This document shows positions 24,813-32,308 of a DNA stretch of 64,000 nucleotides, piece after piece. The position numbers were made by a program, and so were the translations under genes. How positions within the stretch are numbered: position 1 is the stretch's first letter; each line of letters opens with the position of its first letter. Under the pieces are notes generated by a model. The model searched no databases. It was not told the DNA's origin and saw nothing but the letters and a program-made list of their open reading frames with translations. The DNA comes from Shewanella sp. Choline-02u-19. Its GTDB lineage: Bacteria; Pseudomonadota; Gammaproteobacteria; Enterobacterales; Shewanellaceae. Where the stretch lies: NCBI RefSeq assembly GCF_002836205.1, contig NZ_PJBE01000013.1, positions 1,116,001-1,180,000 on the forward strand. The letters run 5' to 3'.

Positions 24813-25166
24813 ATGAGTAAATTTAAAGCGGTATTAGCGCTAACATTGGGTTGCCTGTTAACTCTATCTGCACAAGCAGTAGAGGTGCGAGACCACCATA
24901 AAGAAGTGATCGGTAAAGACTGTAAAACATGCCACGACAATGGCATCAAACAGTTTCCATCAGATCAAGCATGTTTGCAGTGTCATGATGTAGATGACTT
25001 AGCAGAGCAAACAGCGCGTAGCGAAGAAGATAAGTGGCAGAATCCACATAACAACCTGCATTACGGTAAAGAGTTACCTTGCCAAGAGTGTCATGGCGAG
25101 CATACATCTAAAAAGCCAATGTGCAGCAATTGTCATACTTTTAAGTTTGATAAGTTCAAAGAGTAG
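24813..25166 (+). CDS. Periplasmic tetraheme cytochrome c, partner of the flavoprotein
   Basis: A 117-residue small cytochrome with a signal peptide ending near AQA-VE (residue 22) and four CxxCH heme sites: CKTCH (37-41), CLQCH (54-58), CQECH (90-94) and CSNCH (104-108). It resembles the heme domain of flavocytochrome c fumarate reductase (cytochrome_c3-like fold), here as a separate subunit. ATG 24813 has AAGGA 8 bases upstream; the GTG at 24810 is less likely. It would carry electrons from the quinol dehydrogenase CymA or a similar donor to the flavoprotein in the periplasm. Co-transcribed with the flavoprotein gene. Confidence 0.93.
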   Translation: MSKFKAVLALTLGCLLTLSAQAVEVRDHHKEVIGKDCKTCHDNGIKQFPSDQACLQCHDVDDLAEQTARSEEDKWQNPHNNLHYGKELPCQECHGEHTSKKPMCSNCHTFKFDKFKE

Positions 25167-25193
25167 TCTACTGCCGTTTAGCGAGTTCTCCAT

Positions 25194-25248
25194 CTTCGGT
25201 TTGTACCGAAGTCACCCGCCATATTGAGTTTTTGTCTTCTTAATATGG
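25194..25248 (+). repeat. Two hairpins after the tetraheme cytochrome gene
   Basis: CTTCGGT/ACCGAAG (25194-25211, loop TTGT) and CCATATT/AATATGG (25219-25248) follow the cytochrome stop. The second is followed by a short T-rich stretch. Possibly an mRNA-stabilising or weak termination region. Confidence 0.35.
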
Positions 25249-25386
25249 TTGGGCTTTTCATAATGATAAACGCCTAGTCTATTGCTCCCTGCAAAAGTAG
25301 TTTGGACCCGGATGTTTGATTACACCAATTGGCGCACGAAGTTGCTTCACTGGCTTATTGCTGTTGAACGGTGTCTATGTGGAACG

Positions 25387-25426
25387 CCTTCTCTACGTTA
25401 TTTTATTTTAGAGAAGGTTATTTTTT
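25387..25426 (+). terminator. Terminator-like hairpin in the porin 5' region
   Basis: CCTTCTCTA (25387-25395) and TAGAGAAGG (25409-25417) form a perfect 9-bp stem followed by TTATTTTTT. It ends only about 25 bases before the porin ATG, so it is either the terminator of the upstream operon with a very short porin leader, or an attenuator in the porin mRNA. Confidence 0.55.
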
Positions 25427-25450
25427 AACAATAAAAATAATGGTGATGTG

Positions 25451-26671
25451 ATGAATAAATGTTTGTTTGCAACTCAAGAAAGCTCGATCAATAGTCAATT
25501 CTATAAAAATAAAAGAGGATTGAGCTTAATTGGAATATTTGTGGCGAGTGCTTTTTCTGCTACTTGTGTTAACGCAGCGGTTTTAGACAATACTGATATG
25601 CAGTTTGGTGGCTATGTCAAAGTCGATGCAATGTTGAGTGATTATAGTAATGGTGCTCCAGGTTCAGGAGCTATTTCTAGACAGTTCTATGTACCAGGCA
25701 CAATATATGGTGTTGATGGTAATGGAAGTCAAGTTATTGATTTTCAGGCAAGAGAGTCTAGGTTTAATTTCAAGACCATCACTAATATAGAGGGTCATAA
25801 ACTAACAGGATTTATCGAACTAGACTTCATGACTCACGCCGATGGTAATGAACGCGTGTCTAATAGCTATTCTCCGCGAATTCGTCATGCGTTTGTTAGC
25901 TTTGATAAATGGACCTTTGGTCAAACATGGACAACTTTTCAAAACCCTGCAGCCTTACCAGAGAATCTTGATTTTGTTGGAGCAGCAGAAGGGACACCTT
26001 TTGTACGTCAAACTCAAATACGTTACACCAATGGTGGCTTCCAATTTTCAGTAGAAAACCCTGAAACGACCTTAAATGAGTACCAAACTGGTTCGAGGAT
26101 GGTGAGTGGCAGTGGTATGGTGCCTGATTTTGTGGCACGTTATAACATTAAGACCGACGGTGGCACCAAGCTATCTCTTGCCGGTATAGGAAGACAGCTC
26201 AATATAGAAACTAAGCAGGGTGGAACTCAGCTAGATTCGACTGCATTGGGTTACGGCGTGAGTTTAAGTGGCATCTTACCCGTTGGTAAAGATGACATTA
26301 AATTTACTGCGACCTACGGTGAGGGTCTTGGTCGTTACATGGCACTCAACTATGTGAATGCTGGGGTTATCGATTCTGATGGCGATATTGAAGCGATTAC
26401 CTCTTATGGCGGTTTTATTGCTTACCGCCATTGGTGGAATGGAAAATGGCGTTCAAGTGTTACTGCATCAGCCTTTAGCGCAGATAATGATGTCAGCTTG
26501 ACCGGCGAAAACGTTAACAAAGACTCATATTCTGGCTATGTTAACTTGCTCTACTCCCCTATAAAACCATTAACGCTAGGGGTTGAATATATGTATGCTA
26601 AGAACAGTAAAGAAAGCGGCCTTGAGGGTGAGCTTAATCGATTGATGTTTTCAGCAAAATACGTGCTTTAG
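25451..26671 (+). CDS. DcaP-like outer-membrane porin
   Basis: A 406-residue trimeric-porin-type protein. ATG 25451 (a GTG directly before it is in frame) starts a long N-region followed by the hydrophobic part GLSLIGIFVASAFSATCVNA, with cleavage near residue 43. The mature start TDMQFGGYVKVDAMLSDYSNG and QARESRFNFKT are characteristic of the DcaP family; the barrel has repeated amphipathic strands and ends YVL. DcaP of Acinetobacter takes up dicarboxylic acids. Placed directly after the periplasmic flavoprotein and tetraheme cytochrome, it probably brings their substrate into the periplasm. A strong terminator follows. Confidence 0.83.
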   Translation: MNKCLFATQESSINSQFYKNKRGLSLIGIFVASAFSATCVNAAVLDNTDMQFGGYVKVDAMLSDYSNGAPGSGAISRQFYVPGTIYGVDGNGSQVIDFQARESRFNFKTITNIEGHKLTGFIELDFMTHADGNERVSNSYSPRIRHAFVSFDKWTFGQTWTTFQNPAALPENLDFVGAAEGTPFVRQTQIRYTNGGFQFSVENPETTLNEYQTGSRMVSGSGMVPDFVARYNIKTDGGTKLSLAGIGRQLNIETKQGGTQLDSTALGYGVSLSGILPVGKDDIKFTATYGEGLGRYMALNYVNAGVIDSDGDIEAITSYGGFIAYRHWWNGKWRSSVTASAFSADNDVSLTGENVNKDSYSGYVNLLYSPIKPLTLGVEYMYAKNSKESGLEGELNRLMFSAKYVL

Positions 26672-26722
26672 CTTACAGGAGTCATTATTGTTGACAGCAT
26701 GATGACAAAGAGTGAGTGTAAT

Positions 26723-26749
26723 AAAAAGGAGGCCTAAGGCCTCCTTTTT
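26723..26749. terminator. Bidirectional intrinsic terminator after the porin
   Basis: AAAAAGGAGGCC and GGCCTCCTTTTT form a perfect 12-bp stem with a 3-base loop, between the porin gene and the convergent AraC regulator gene. Confidence 0.93.
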
Positions 26750-26842
26750 ATTTAGTATATTTAAGTTATCTGTTACCACACGTGTCGTTAACTAATTGTT
26801 TTTAAATAATTACTAAGTGACCTTGCCAGATACCATTGGAAC

Positions 26843-27628
26843 CTAATCTAATGTTTCTGCTTTGCTGTTCATAAAAGTTAGTGGTGTTTGGCCCGTTTGT
26901 TTCTTGAAAAATGCGATAAAAGCGCTATCAGAGGAAAACTCCAATCCATCAGCAACGTTACTGACTTGCATTTTTCTAGACAATAACTCAATTGCCTTGA
27001 GTAAACGCCATTGCTGTCTCCAGTCTTGATAGGACATTCCTGTTTCTGCTTTAAATAATCGGGTGGCTGTTTTGGTACTTGCCCCGATGGAAGCCGCGAC
27101 AGAGGTCAGCGATGGAGGAAGAAAAGTTTCTTGTATCATTTGTTGGCGGAATTTTTGTAATCGGCGGTCTGAAGGTAAAGGGAGTTGGAACTCATAGCGT
27201 TTAGCGGCGTAAAATTCCTCCCAAAAAAGTGCAATAGTGTGCTTTGTTTCGTCATCGGGTTTATCCCATGGCCATAGCGCCATTTTATCAATTAACGCTT
27301 TTAACAGAGCATCTACTTCAAACATGGTGATGTCTTTTGGACATTGGAACATGGTGCAATCAAAATATAGCGAGCGATAAGCGACTACATTCGTCATCAC
27401 CGCTCGATGCTGTGTATGCGGCGGGATCCAGACCGCTTTTGTTGGCGGCAATATGCAGATAGAGTTTTCTAAGGCAAAGGTCATACTTCCTTGTGGTGCA
27501 TAGAGTAATTGCCCTTTGCTGTGCTGATGCATCCCGGAGTCATGCGCACCGACATTGATGGCGATCCCCACTACGGAGGAGGCCATTTTATCTGCGTCGA
27601 ACTGGGTTTGTGGATTAATAATCGCCAT
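26843..27628 (-). CDS. AraC-family transcriptional regulator with cupin sensor domain
   Basis: A 261-residue regulator. Residues 15-100 look like an AraC-type cupin (HSKGQLLYAPQGSM, WIPPHTQHRAVMTN). The C-terminal 100 residues hold two helix-turn-helix motifs: LTSVAASIGASTKTATRLFKAE and VSNVADGLEFSSDSAFIAFF followed by KKQTGQTPLTF, the AraC signature. It is divergent from an MFS drug-exporter-like gene with a gap of about 100 bases, so it most likely controls that exporter. Start ATG 27628. Confidence 0.9.
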   Translation of the reverse strand: MAIINPQTQFDADKMASSVVGIAINVGAHDSGMHQHSKGQLLYAPQGSMTFALENSICILPPTKAVWIPPHTQHRAVMTNVVAYRSLYFDCTMFQCPKDITMFEVDALLKALIDKMALWPWDKPDDETKHTIALFWEEFYAAKRYEFQLPLPSDRRLQKFRQQMIQETFLPPSLTSVAASIGASTKTATRLFKAETGMSYQDWRQQWRLLKAIELLSRKMQVSNVADGLEFSSDSAFIAFFKKQTGQTPLTFMNSKAETLD

Positions 27629-27726
27629 TTGTCCGAATTCTGATGTTTTTGGTATTAATGTTGTTAATAGCTAAAGGATAGCCACATCTATACTGCCCGC
27701 CAAGTTAATTAATCACAGGTTCCAAA

Positions 27727-28845
27727 ATGAACACTAAACCGTCTTTATGGTTGATGGTTGTCATGTTGATGTTTCCTCAAATAGTGGAAACCATCTATAG
27801 CCCAGCGTTAGGTTCCATTTCACAATCATTTGCAGTGACTTATGCGCAGGCAGCTCAAACATTATCTATCTATTTTACTGCATTTGCTATTGGCGTTGTG
27901 GTCTGGGGGATATTGTCGGATACATGGGGTAGGCGACCAACAATGCTCATTGGACTGTTTATTTACGGCTGCGCCGCTTTATTAGCAATGCAAACAGAAA
28001 ACTTCACCGTTCTAATGGTCGCAAGAGCATTAAGTGCATTCGGAATAGCCGTTGGCTCTGTTGTGACCCAGACGATGTTGCGTGACGCATTTGAAGGCGA
28101 AGACCTCGCTAAAGTCTTTAGTTTAATGGGATTTGGGCTCTCTATTAGTCCTGTTGTGGGGATGTTATTGGGTGGTCAATTATCGCAAGCGGGTGGTCAC
28201 TATTATATATTCTTAGCTCTATTTATGATGGCATTAGGCTTATTGATCCTTAATGTATTTACGCTTCCTGAAACTCAGCGTGAAAAGCGACCTTTAGCGC
28301 TGGGTAAGTTAAGTGTTCTAATGTTGAAAGATGCTCACATTTGGCAATCTGCATTATTGGTTGCGCTATATAACATTGCATTGTTTTCTTATTATCAACT
28401 TGGTGGGTTTATCTTTACAAAACTGGGATTTGATTCAGAGCAATTTGGTTACAGTGGAATGGTGTTAGGCCTTGGCACATTTATGGGGTGTTACTTTAAC
28501 AAAGTCCTTCTGTCCAAAAAGGTGTCTGCACGCTCTCTGCTTTGGCTCTCTGCTGTTCAACTTACCGTGGGAGCTTTTGGGGTGTATATGTTGCTCGACT
28601 CTATCTTGTTTTTGGCGCCAATGATGTTGGTTGTGATGGCTTTTGCTATTGCGATCCCCAATGTACTAAGTCTGGCTTTAGTCAATTATAAACAGCAAGC
28701 GGGCAGTGCGGCTGCGATATTTGGGTTGATGTATTATCTGCTTATTGGCAGTGGTTTGGCGCTGGCTGGTACTGCTCAACACTTAGGCTTGGTGCTAATC
28801 GCCTGCGCTGTAGTGGCGGTGTTGGTGACACTCTCACGTAAATAG
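27727..28845 (+). CDS. MFS transporter, drug:H+ antiporter 1 (Bcr/CflA or EmrD-like)
   Basis: A 372-residue inner-membrane protein with about 12 hydrophobic segments. Motifs are the first-helix PQIVETIYSPALGSI, the A-motif GILSDTWGRRPTMLIGL after helix 2 and the antiporter-type Gly-rich helix 5 (GFGLSISPVVGMLLGGQL). The pattern fits the 12-TM DHA1 drug exporters. Being divergent from an AraC regulator supports inducible export of a toxic compound. Substrate unknown. Confidence 0.87.
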   Translation: MNTKPSLWLMVVMLMFPQIVETIYSPALGSISQSFAVTYAQAAQTLSIYFTAFAIGVVVWGILSDTWGRRPTMLIGLFIYGCAALLAMQTENFTVLMVARALSAFGIAVGSVVTQTMLRDAFEGEDLAKVFSLMGFGLSISPVVGMLLGGQLSQAGGHYYIFLALFMMALGLLILNVFTLPETQREKRPLALGKLSVLMLKDAHIWQSALLVALYNIALFSYYQLGGFIFTKLGFDSEQFGYSGMVLGLGTFMGCYFNKVLLSKKVSARSLLWLSAVQLTVGAFGVYMLLDSILFLAPMMLVVMAFAIAIPNVLSLALVNYKQQAGSAAAIFGLMYYLLIGSGLALAGTAQHLGLVLIACAVVAVLVTLSRK

Positions 28846-28859
28846 TGAGTTCGGGTCAG

Positions 28860-28887
28860 ATAGCAATCATTGAGTAATGATTGCTAT
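28860..28887 (+). terminator. 12-bp perfect hairpin after the MFS exporter gene
   Basis: ATAGCAATCATT and AATGATTGCTAT with loop GAGT start 15 bases after the stop codon. No proper T-run follows (TCATTATG), so it may protect the 3' end or terminate weakly. Confidence 0.5.
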
Positions 28888-29114
28888 TCATTATGACGAC
28901 CATTAGTCACCGCAGGGACCCGCTTCATGTATTAAGTGTAAAGTTACTTCGCAGTATTCTGATTGTAACTGTCTTGCACATTTTTTAAATTTTTTTCCGT
29001 TGTTAGTTTTCGCGCCTAGATTATTATTTTTAATACTATCAAGTGAATACACTCATTAAATGGATTGTTTATGGGTATCTGGAGCGAAAGAAATAATGCT
29101 ATTATTGGTCATAC

Positions 29115-29155
29115 GAGCCTCCTGTTATATGTGGAACACATATAACAGGAGGCTC
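29115..29155. repeat. 19-bp perfect inverted repeat with a 3-base loop
   Basis: The arm GAGCCTCCTGTTATATGTG (29115-29133) is followed by GAA and its exact complement (29137-29155), then TGGTTTT. It is far from the preceding stop (270 bases) and about 105 bases before the next start. It could be the terminator of an unrecognised small RNA, a transposon-derived palindrome, or a structured leader. Confidence 0.7.
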
Positions 29156-29261
29156 TGGTTTTAAACTAACCCACGTAATGGAAACTAGCACCTCGTGGAG
29201 AGTCATTAGGTCTATGGCTACTATTTTAGCTTAAGTATTATTTTTATCTCATCATTCAAAT

Positions 29262-30206
29262 ATGTTGAGTAAAAAAATCAGGAAACAAGGTATTGTTAAA
29301 TTGAAAATTCACGCCGTTACGATTGAATATTCCCTCGGCGATCTGGGATCGCTGCAACGTGGTATTGAAACGCTAACCCAAGATCTTGATTTAGAAAGTG
29401 TCGAAACAGAGAGGAGGTTGTATCGTGATTACCGCTTTATCGGCGTTGATGAGCATGGACTGTCGCTTGGAAAACCAAAGGTATGTAAGGCTAGTTTTTA
29501 TAGTGTACTCGCTAAAAATGATGCACTAAGACCGTTATTGGTTGCTTATATAAAAAAGATGACCGCCTACAATTTTTTCCTCGGCACATCCTTTGCGTTG
29601 GTTACAACCGGTGAGGCACAGATCATCAAAGATCCCGTTTATGCTTTAGCGGATTTAGGGGAACAATATATTGATCTCTACTGTGACGCTTTTGGCACAT
29701 CTGATCGCGGTTATGAATTGGGCTTTGATAAACCCAAACGTCAGTTTGTGCGGCAGTGCTCTGAAAGTGAACAGTTGGCCGTGCTTTATGCAGCGATGAT
29801 CCTTGGCCGATTGACGGTTTATTCAACTGAAGCCGTCTTACCCAAACCGCCGGCATCATTTGTTAAGCGTTTCGCTGATGCTGCATATTGTGACGACTTT
29901 ATTAAGCTCTGCGCTGCAGAATTTATCCGTAATGCGTTGATCCGTCGCAGAGAAAAACATCATTTGGAATTAGCTAGCCTTGATGTTAACAAAGTCGTCA
30001 GTGATATTTTTGAACTGGAAGAGCAGTTTACGTTTCAGCCTGAAATGATATTACTGCTTGAGCTGACAGGTCGAACTGCCAATGATATTTTGCATGGATT
30101 AAAGGACGAAGTCATTGGCATCTTTGATGGCAGCATATCGCCGGTCAAACCTGTGTTATTTGATTTCCCAACTCCCCAATGCGTTATTGAAGAATATGAA
30201 AAATAA
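29262..30206 (+). CDS. Hypothetical protein, 314 residues, unknown
   Basis: I do not recognise this protein. It has no signal peptide or membrane segment and should be cytoplasmic. It starts with a basic stretch (LSKKIRKQGIVKLKIHAVTIEYSLGD), then alpha-helical sequence with a central part VLYAAMILGRLTVYSTEAVLP and charged helices at the C-terminus (FIRNALIRRREKHHLE, ILHGLKDEVIGIFDG). There are no obvious metal-binding or nucleotide-binding motifs. The ATG at 29262 has no clear ribosome binding site. It stands alone in an accessory region between long gaps with inverted repeats, which suggests acquired DNA. Confidence 0.6.
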   Translation: MLSKKIRKQGIVKLKIHAVTIEYSLGDLGSLQRGIETLTQDLDLESVETERRLYRDYRFIGVDEHGLSLGKPKVCKASFYSVLAKNDALRPLLVAYIKKMTAYNFFLGTSFALVTTGEAQIIKDPVYALADLGEQYIDLYCDAFGTSDRGYELGFDKPKRQFVRQCSESEQLAVLYAAMILGRLTVYSTEAVLPKPPASFVKRFADAAYCDDFIKLCAAEFIRNALIRRREKHHLELASLDVNKVVSDIFELEEQFTFQPEMILLLELTGRTANDILHGLKDEVIGIFDGSISPVKPVLFDFPTPQCVIEEYEK

Positions 30207-30511
30207 CATTGAATCGGATATCAATACTATAATTCAGAACGTCCTTTATTAGGCGCTTATAATTGTAATCTACGAAGTCGTTTGATACGTCGCTACACTT
30301 GATCCGCGTTAGTGACGTTAGCGTGTTACCACAGTCATACTTGTGGTAGTTAAAACCGTAAATCATAGGGCTTAAGTGCTAACTGATTTTCCTCGGCCCC
30401 GCGTTAAGAGTCTCAACTTATTATAAAATTTCTCATCGGGTAATGAATGGTAACCCTTCTGGCACTGAGAGAGCGTCAAGCCTGTTTATTATCACTCATT
30501 ACTATCTGGTT
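30207..30511. other. Intergenic region before the VOC gene
   Basis: No gene seen. A small hairpin TACCACA/TGTGGTA lies at 30327-30348. The TTACGTAA operator-like repeat follows at 30512-30558. Confidence 0.4.
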
Positions 30512-30558
30512 ATTACGTAAAATTATTATTTTAATAAATAACTATAATTTTACGTAAT
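30512..30558. promoter_or_regulatory. 15-bp inverted repeat built from two TTACGTAA palindromes
   Basis: ATTACGTAAAATTAT (30512-30526) and ATAATTTTACGTAAT (30544-30558) are exact complements with a 17-base spacer; each arm contains the self-complementary box TTACGTAA. Box centres are 37 bases apart, allowing dimer-of-dimers binding. It ends 72 bases before the VOC gene ATG. Another TTACGTAA occurs at 31454-31461 before the YdeI-like gene. Confidence 0.5.
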
Positions 30559-30629
30559 GCTATCTTGTCCATATACTTAGCTCATCAAAACAAACAACAC
30601 ATCAGTTAACTAGGTTTTTGGAGCATATT

Positions 30630-31115
30630 ATGAAAATGAGTCATGTTGGGATCCTTGTTGGGGATATGGATAAAGCTGTTGAGTTTTATACCAATGCGCT
30701 TGGTCTTAAGATTGTCATGGGCAATACTAAGGTCGAAGAGGAACGCGAAACTGCAATCGGTAAAATGTGTATTGCTGTTTTTGGGGAAGGCTTTAAAGGC
30801 TTTAATATTGCACACCTAGTGACAACCGATGGCATTGGTTTTGAGCTATTTGAAATGAAAGAGCGCCAAGAGCGACACGTAGTTGATTTCTCTCGGATTG
30901 GTATCTTTCACTTTTGTCTTGAAACGGATGATTTTGAAGGTGTTATTGAAAGAACCAAAAAGTTCGGTGGCAAAGTGAGAATGGATATCATGCGTTATCA
31001 TCCTGAAGATGATAGCAAACCTTACCAAATGGTTTACCTTGAAGATCCATTTGGAAACTTATTTGAGCTTTACTCACACACTTATTCAGAGACTTACTCT
31101 TCTGAATACGATTAG
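30630..31115 (+). CDS. VOC-family (glyoxalase/dioxygenase fold) protein
   Basis: A 161-residue protein of the vicinal-oxygen-chelate fold with two beta-alpha-beta-beta-beta modules: MSHVGILVGDMDKAVEFYTNALGL and, after a strand pair, IGIFHFCLETDDFEGVIERTKK ending EDPFGNLFELY. The likely metal ligands are the His in SHVG, Glu in GFELFEM, His in FHFCLE and Glu in LFELY. Glyoxalase I, ring-cleaving dioxygenases and resistance proteins share this fold, so the reaction cannot be named. ATG 30630 has TGGAG 7 bases upstream; the TTG at 30618 is part of that ribosome binding site. Downstream the last codons and the stop are tandemly duplicated. Confidence 0.83.
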   Translation: MKMSHVGILVGDMDKAVEFYTNALGLKIVMGNTKVEEERETAIGKMCIAVFGEGFKGFNIAHLVTTDGIGFELFEMKERQERHVVDFSRIGIFHFCLETDDFEGVIERTKKFGGKVRMDIMRYHPEDDSKPYQMVYLEDPFGNLFELYSHTYSETYSSEYD

Positions 31116-31162
31116 TCTGAATACGACTAATTTGAATACGACTAATTTGAATATGAACAGAT
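31103..31162 (+). repeat. 15-bp tandem repeat across the VOC gene stop codon
   Basis: About four copies of TGAATACGAYTARTY. The first copy includes the last codons (Glu-Tyr-Asp) and the TAG stop; the next two again encode Glu-Tyr-Asp followed by TAA in the same frame, giving three in-phase stops. Confidence 0.85.
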
Positions 31163-31649
31163 TAGCGAGTATTTACAATTAACATTGCGAATAACCCGTT
31201 ATGTGCCTAGTCCTAAAATAGGTTGACGGTTTTTATTGAGCCAGTTGGTACTCCCAGCTGGCTTTTTCATGCACCTCGTTTGGGGTTTTCATCCCTAAAC
31301 TAAGATGCGGCCGTTAGCTACCGATGACTCTGTAACAATTGATAAAAGCTATTTATATCAAACTACTGCGAAATGATAAAAAGTGATACGTAGACCTCGT
31401 AAACAAGCAGGCTCTATTTCTCCCTGCAAAATACTCTCTATTATTGGTAATAATTACGTAAATAAACCCATTTACGACAATAGCTTAGCAATGCTACCTT
31501 GGGTTGACATAAGCGTACAGTCAAGAACGTTATCGAACTGCTATTGAATAAGCTGTTGAACAAAACAGTTTGTTATGTTTATTGGCCATATTATAACTAA
31601 CAATTTTAGTGCGCTTAATGCGACGTTATCCCGAAGAGAATCAAGTTTT
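31116..31649. other. Intergenic region holding an IS3 remnant and a TTACGTAA box
   Basis: Contains the tail of the tandem repeat, an IS3 transposase remnant (31203-31312) and the palindrome TTACGTAA at 31454-31461. The frame of the next gene is open from 31575 but is probably not translated there. Confidence 0.5.
31203..31312 (-). mobile_element. IS3-family insertion sequence remnant (OrfB C-terminus and end)
   Basis: On the minus strand, upstream of a TAA at 31235-31233, about 26 codons read RPHLSLGMKTPNEVHEKA then SWEYQLAQ, the typical C-terminal end of IS3-group OrfB transposases (RPHxSLGxxTPxE). Immediately upstream in that frame is a stop, so the rest of the gene is gone. About 30 bases beyond the stop lies CCTATTTTAGGACTAGGCA, a plausible terminal inverted repeat. 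This is a dead fragment. Confidence 0.75.
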
Positions 31650-32225
31650 ATGCCTGAAGCCAATCCAGCGAGAATCATGACCTTTGTATCGCCGAAAGAT
31701 CTCAGTCAGTGGCTCAAAGTGAATCACGCCTCTGAAAGTGAACTATGGGTGAAGATATACAAGAAAAATACTAGGATTCAGAGCGTGACTTGGGATGAGC
31801 TCGTGATTGAGGTTCTATGTTGGGGTTGGATCGACGGTATTAAGAAGTCAATCGATGACCAAGCCTACCTTCAGCGTATTACTCCCAGAAAAACGCGCAG
31901 TAACTGGTCTAAAAGAAATACAGAGCATGCGGAGAGTTTGATAAATGAGAGCCGGATGATGGAATCAGGGCTCGTGCATATTCGTGCTGCAAAAGCGGAC
32001 GGTCGCTGGGAAAATGCCTATGTGGTAAGTGAAATGGAAGTACCCGCAGACTTCCTAGCGGCACTGGAGAGCAAGCCGAATGTTAAGGCGTTTTTTGATA
32101 CTCTCAATAAATCGAGTCGTTATGCTATCGCGTATGGATTGAAAAGTGCGAAGAAACCCGAAACCAGACTTAGGCGATTTACAAAATTTATGAACATGCT
32201 TGTGCACGAAGAAAAGCCTAAATAA
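31650..32225 (+). CDS. YdeI/OmpD-associated family protein
   Basis: A 191-residue cytoplasmic protein. Family signature: FVSPKDLSQWLKVNHASESELWVKIYKK near the start, then SVTWDELVIEVLCWGWIDGIKKSIDD, RITPRKTRSNWSKRN, and at the end a basic helical tail with the SAKKPETRLRR motif. This is the YdeI-like family annotated for bacteriocin protection/OmpD association; its biochemical role is not known. The frame is open from ATG 31575, but ATG 31650 (GAAGAGA about 12 bases upstream) gives the usual family length. It is followed by the PhzF-like gene on the same strand. Confidence 0.83.
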   Translation: MPEANPARIMTFVSPKDLSQWLKVNHASESELWVKIYKKNTRIQSVTWDELVIEVLCWGWIDGIKKSIDDQAYLQRITPRKTRSNWSKRNTEHAESLINESRMMESGLVHIRAAKADGRWENAYVVSEMEVPADFLAALESKPNVKAFFDTLNKSSRYAIAYGLKSAKKPETRLRRFTKFMNMLVHEEKPK

Positions 32226-32296
32226 GTGGAATTAGGCTTAATAGGTTTTTCAAACGGACGCATAATAAGTCGTTATGCAACCAAGTTGTTCAACGC

Positions 32297-32303
32297 AAGG
32301 AGG
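32297..32303 (+). promoter_or_regulatory. Strong Shine-Dalgarno deciding a TTG start
   Basis: AAGGAGG sits 5 bases before the TTG at 32309, which fixes the start of the PhzF-like gene at this rare codon. Confidence 0.85.
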
Positions 32304-32308
32304 AAATC

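Larger units (their letters stand above)
28846..29261. other. Intergenic region with two strong perfect hairpins
   Basis: About 415 bases between the MFS exporter gene and an unknown gene. It contains the 12-bp hairpin at 28860-28887 and the 19-bp hairpin at 29115-29155, described separately. No open frame seen. Confidence 0.5.

Noticed and set aside
32226..32308. Possible integron attC-like site before the PhzF-like gene (GTTATGC, CAACG)
   Set aside because: The core does not fit GTTRRRY and no paired inverse core with the usual fold was found.
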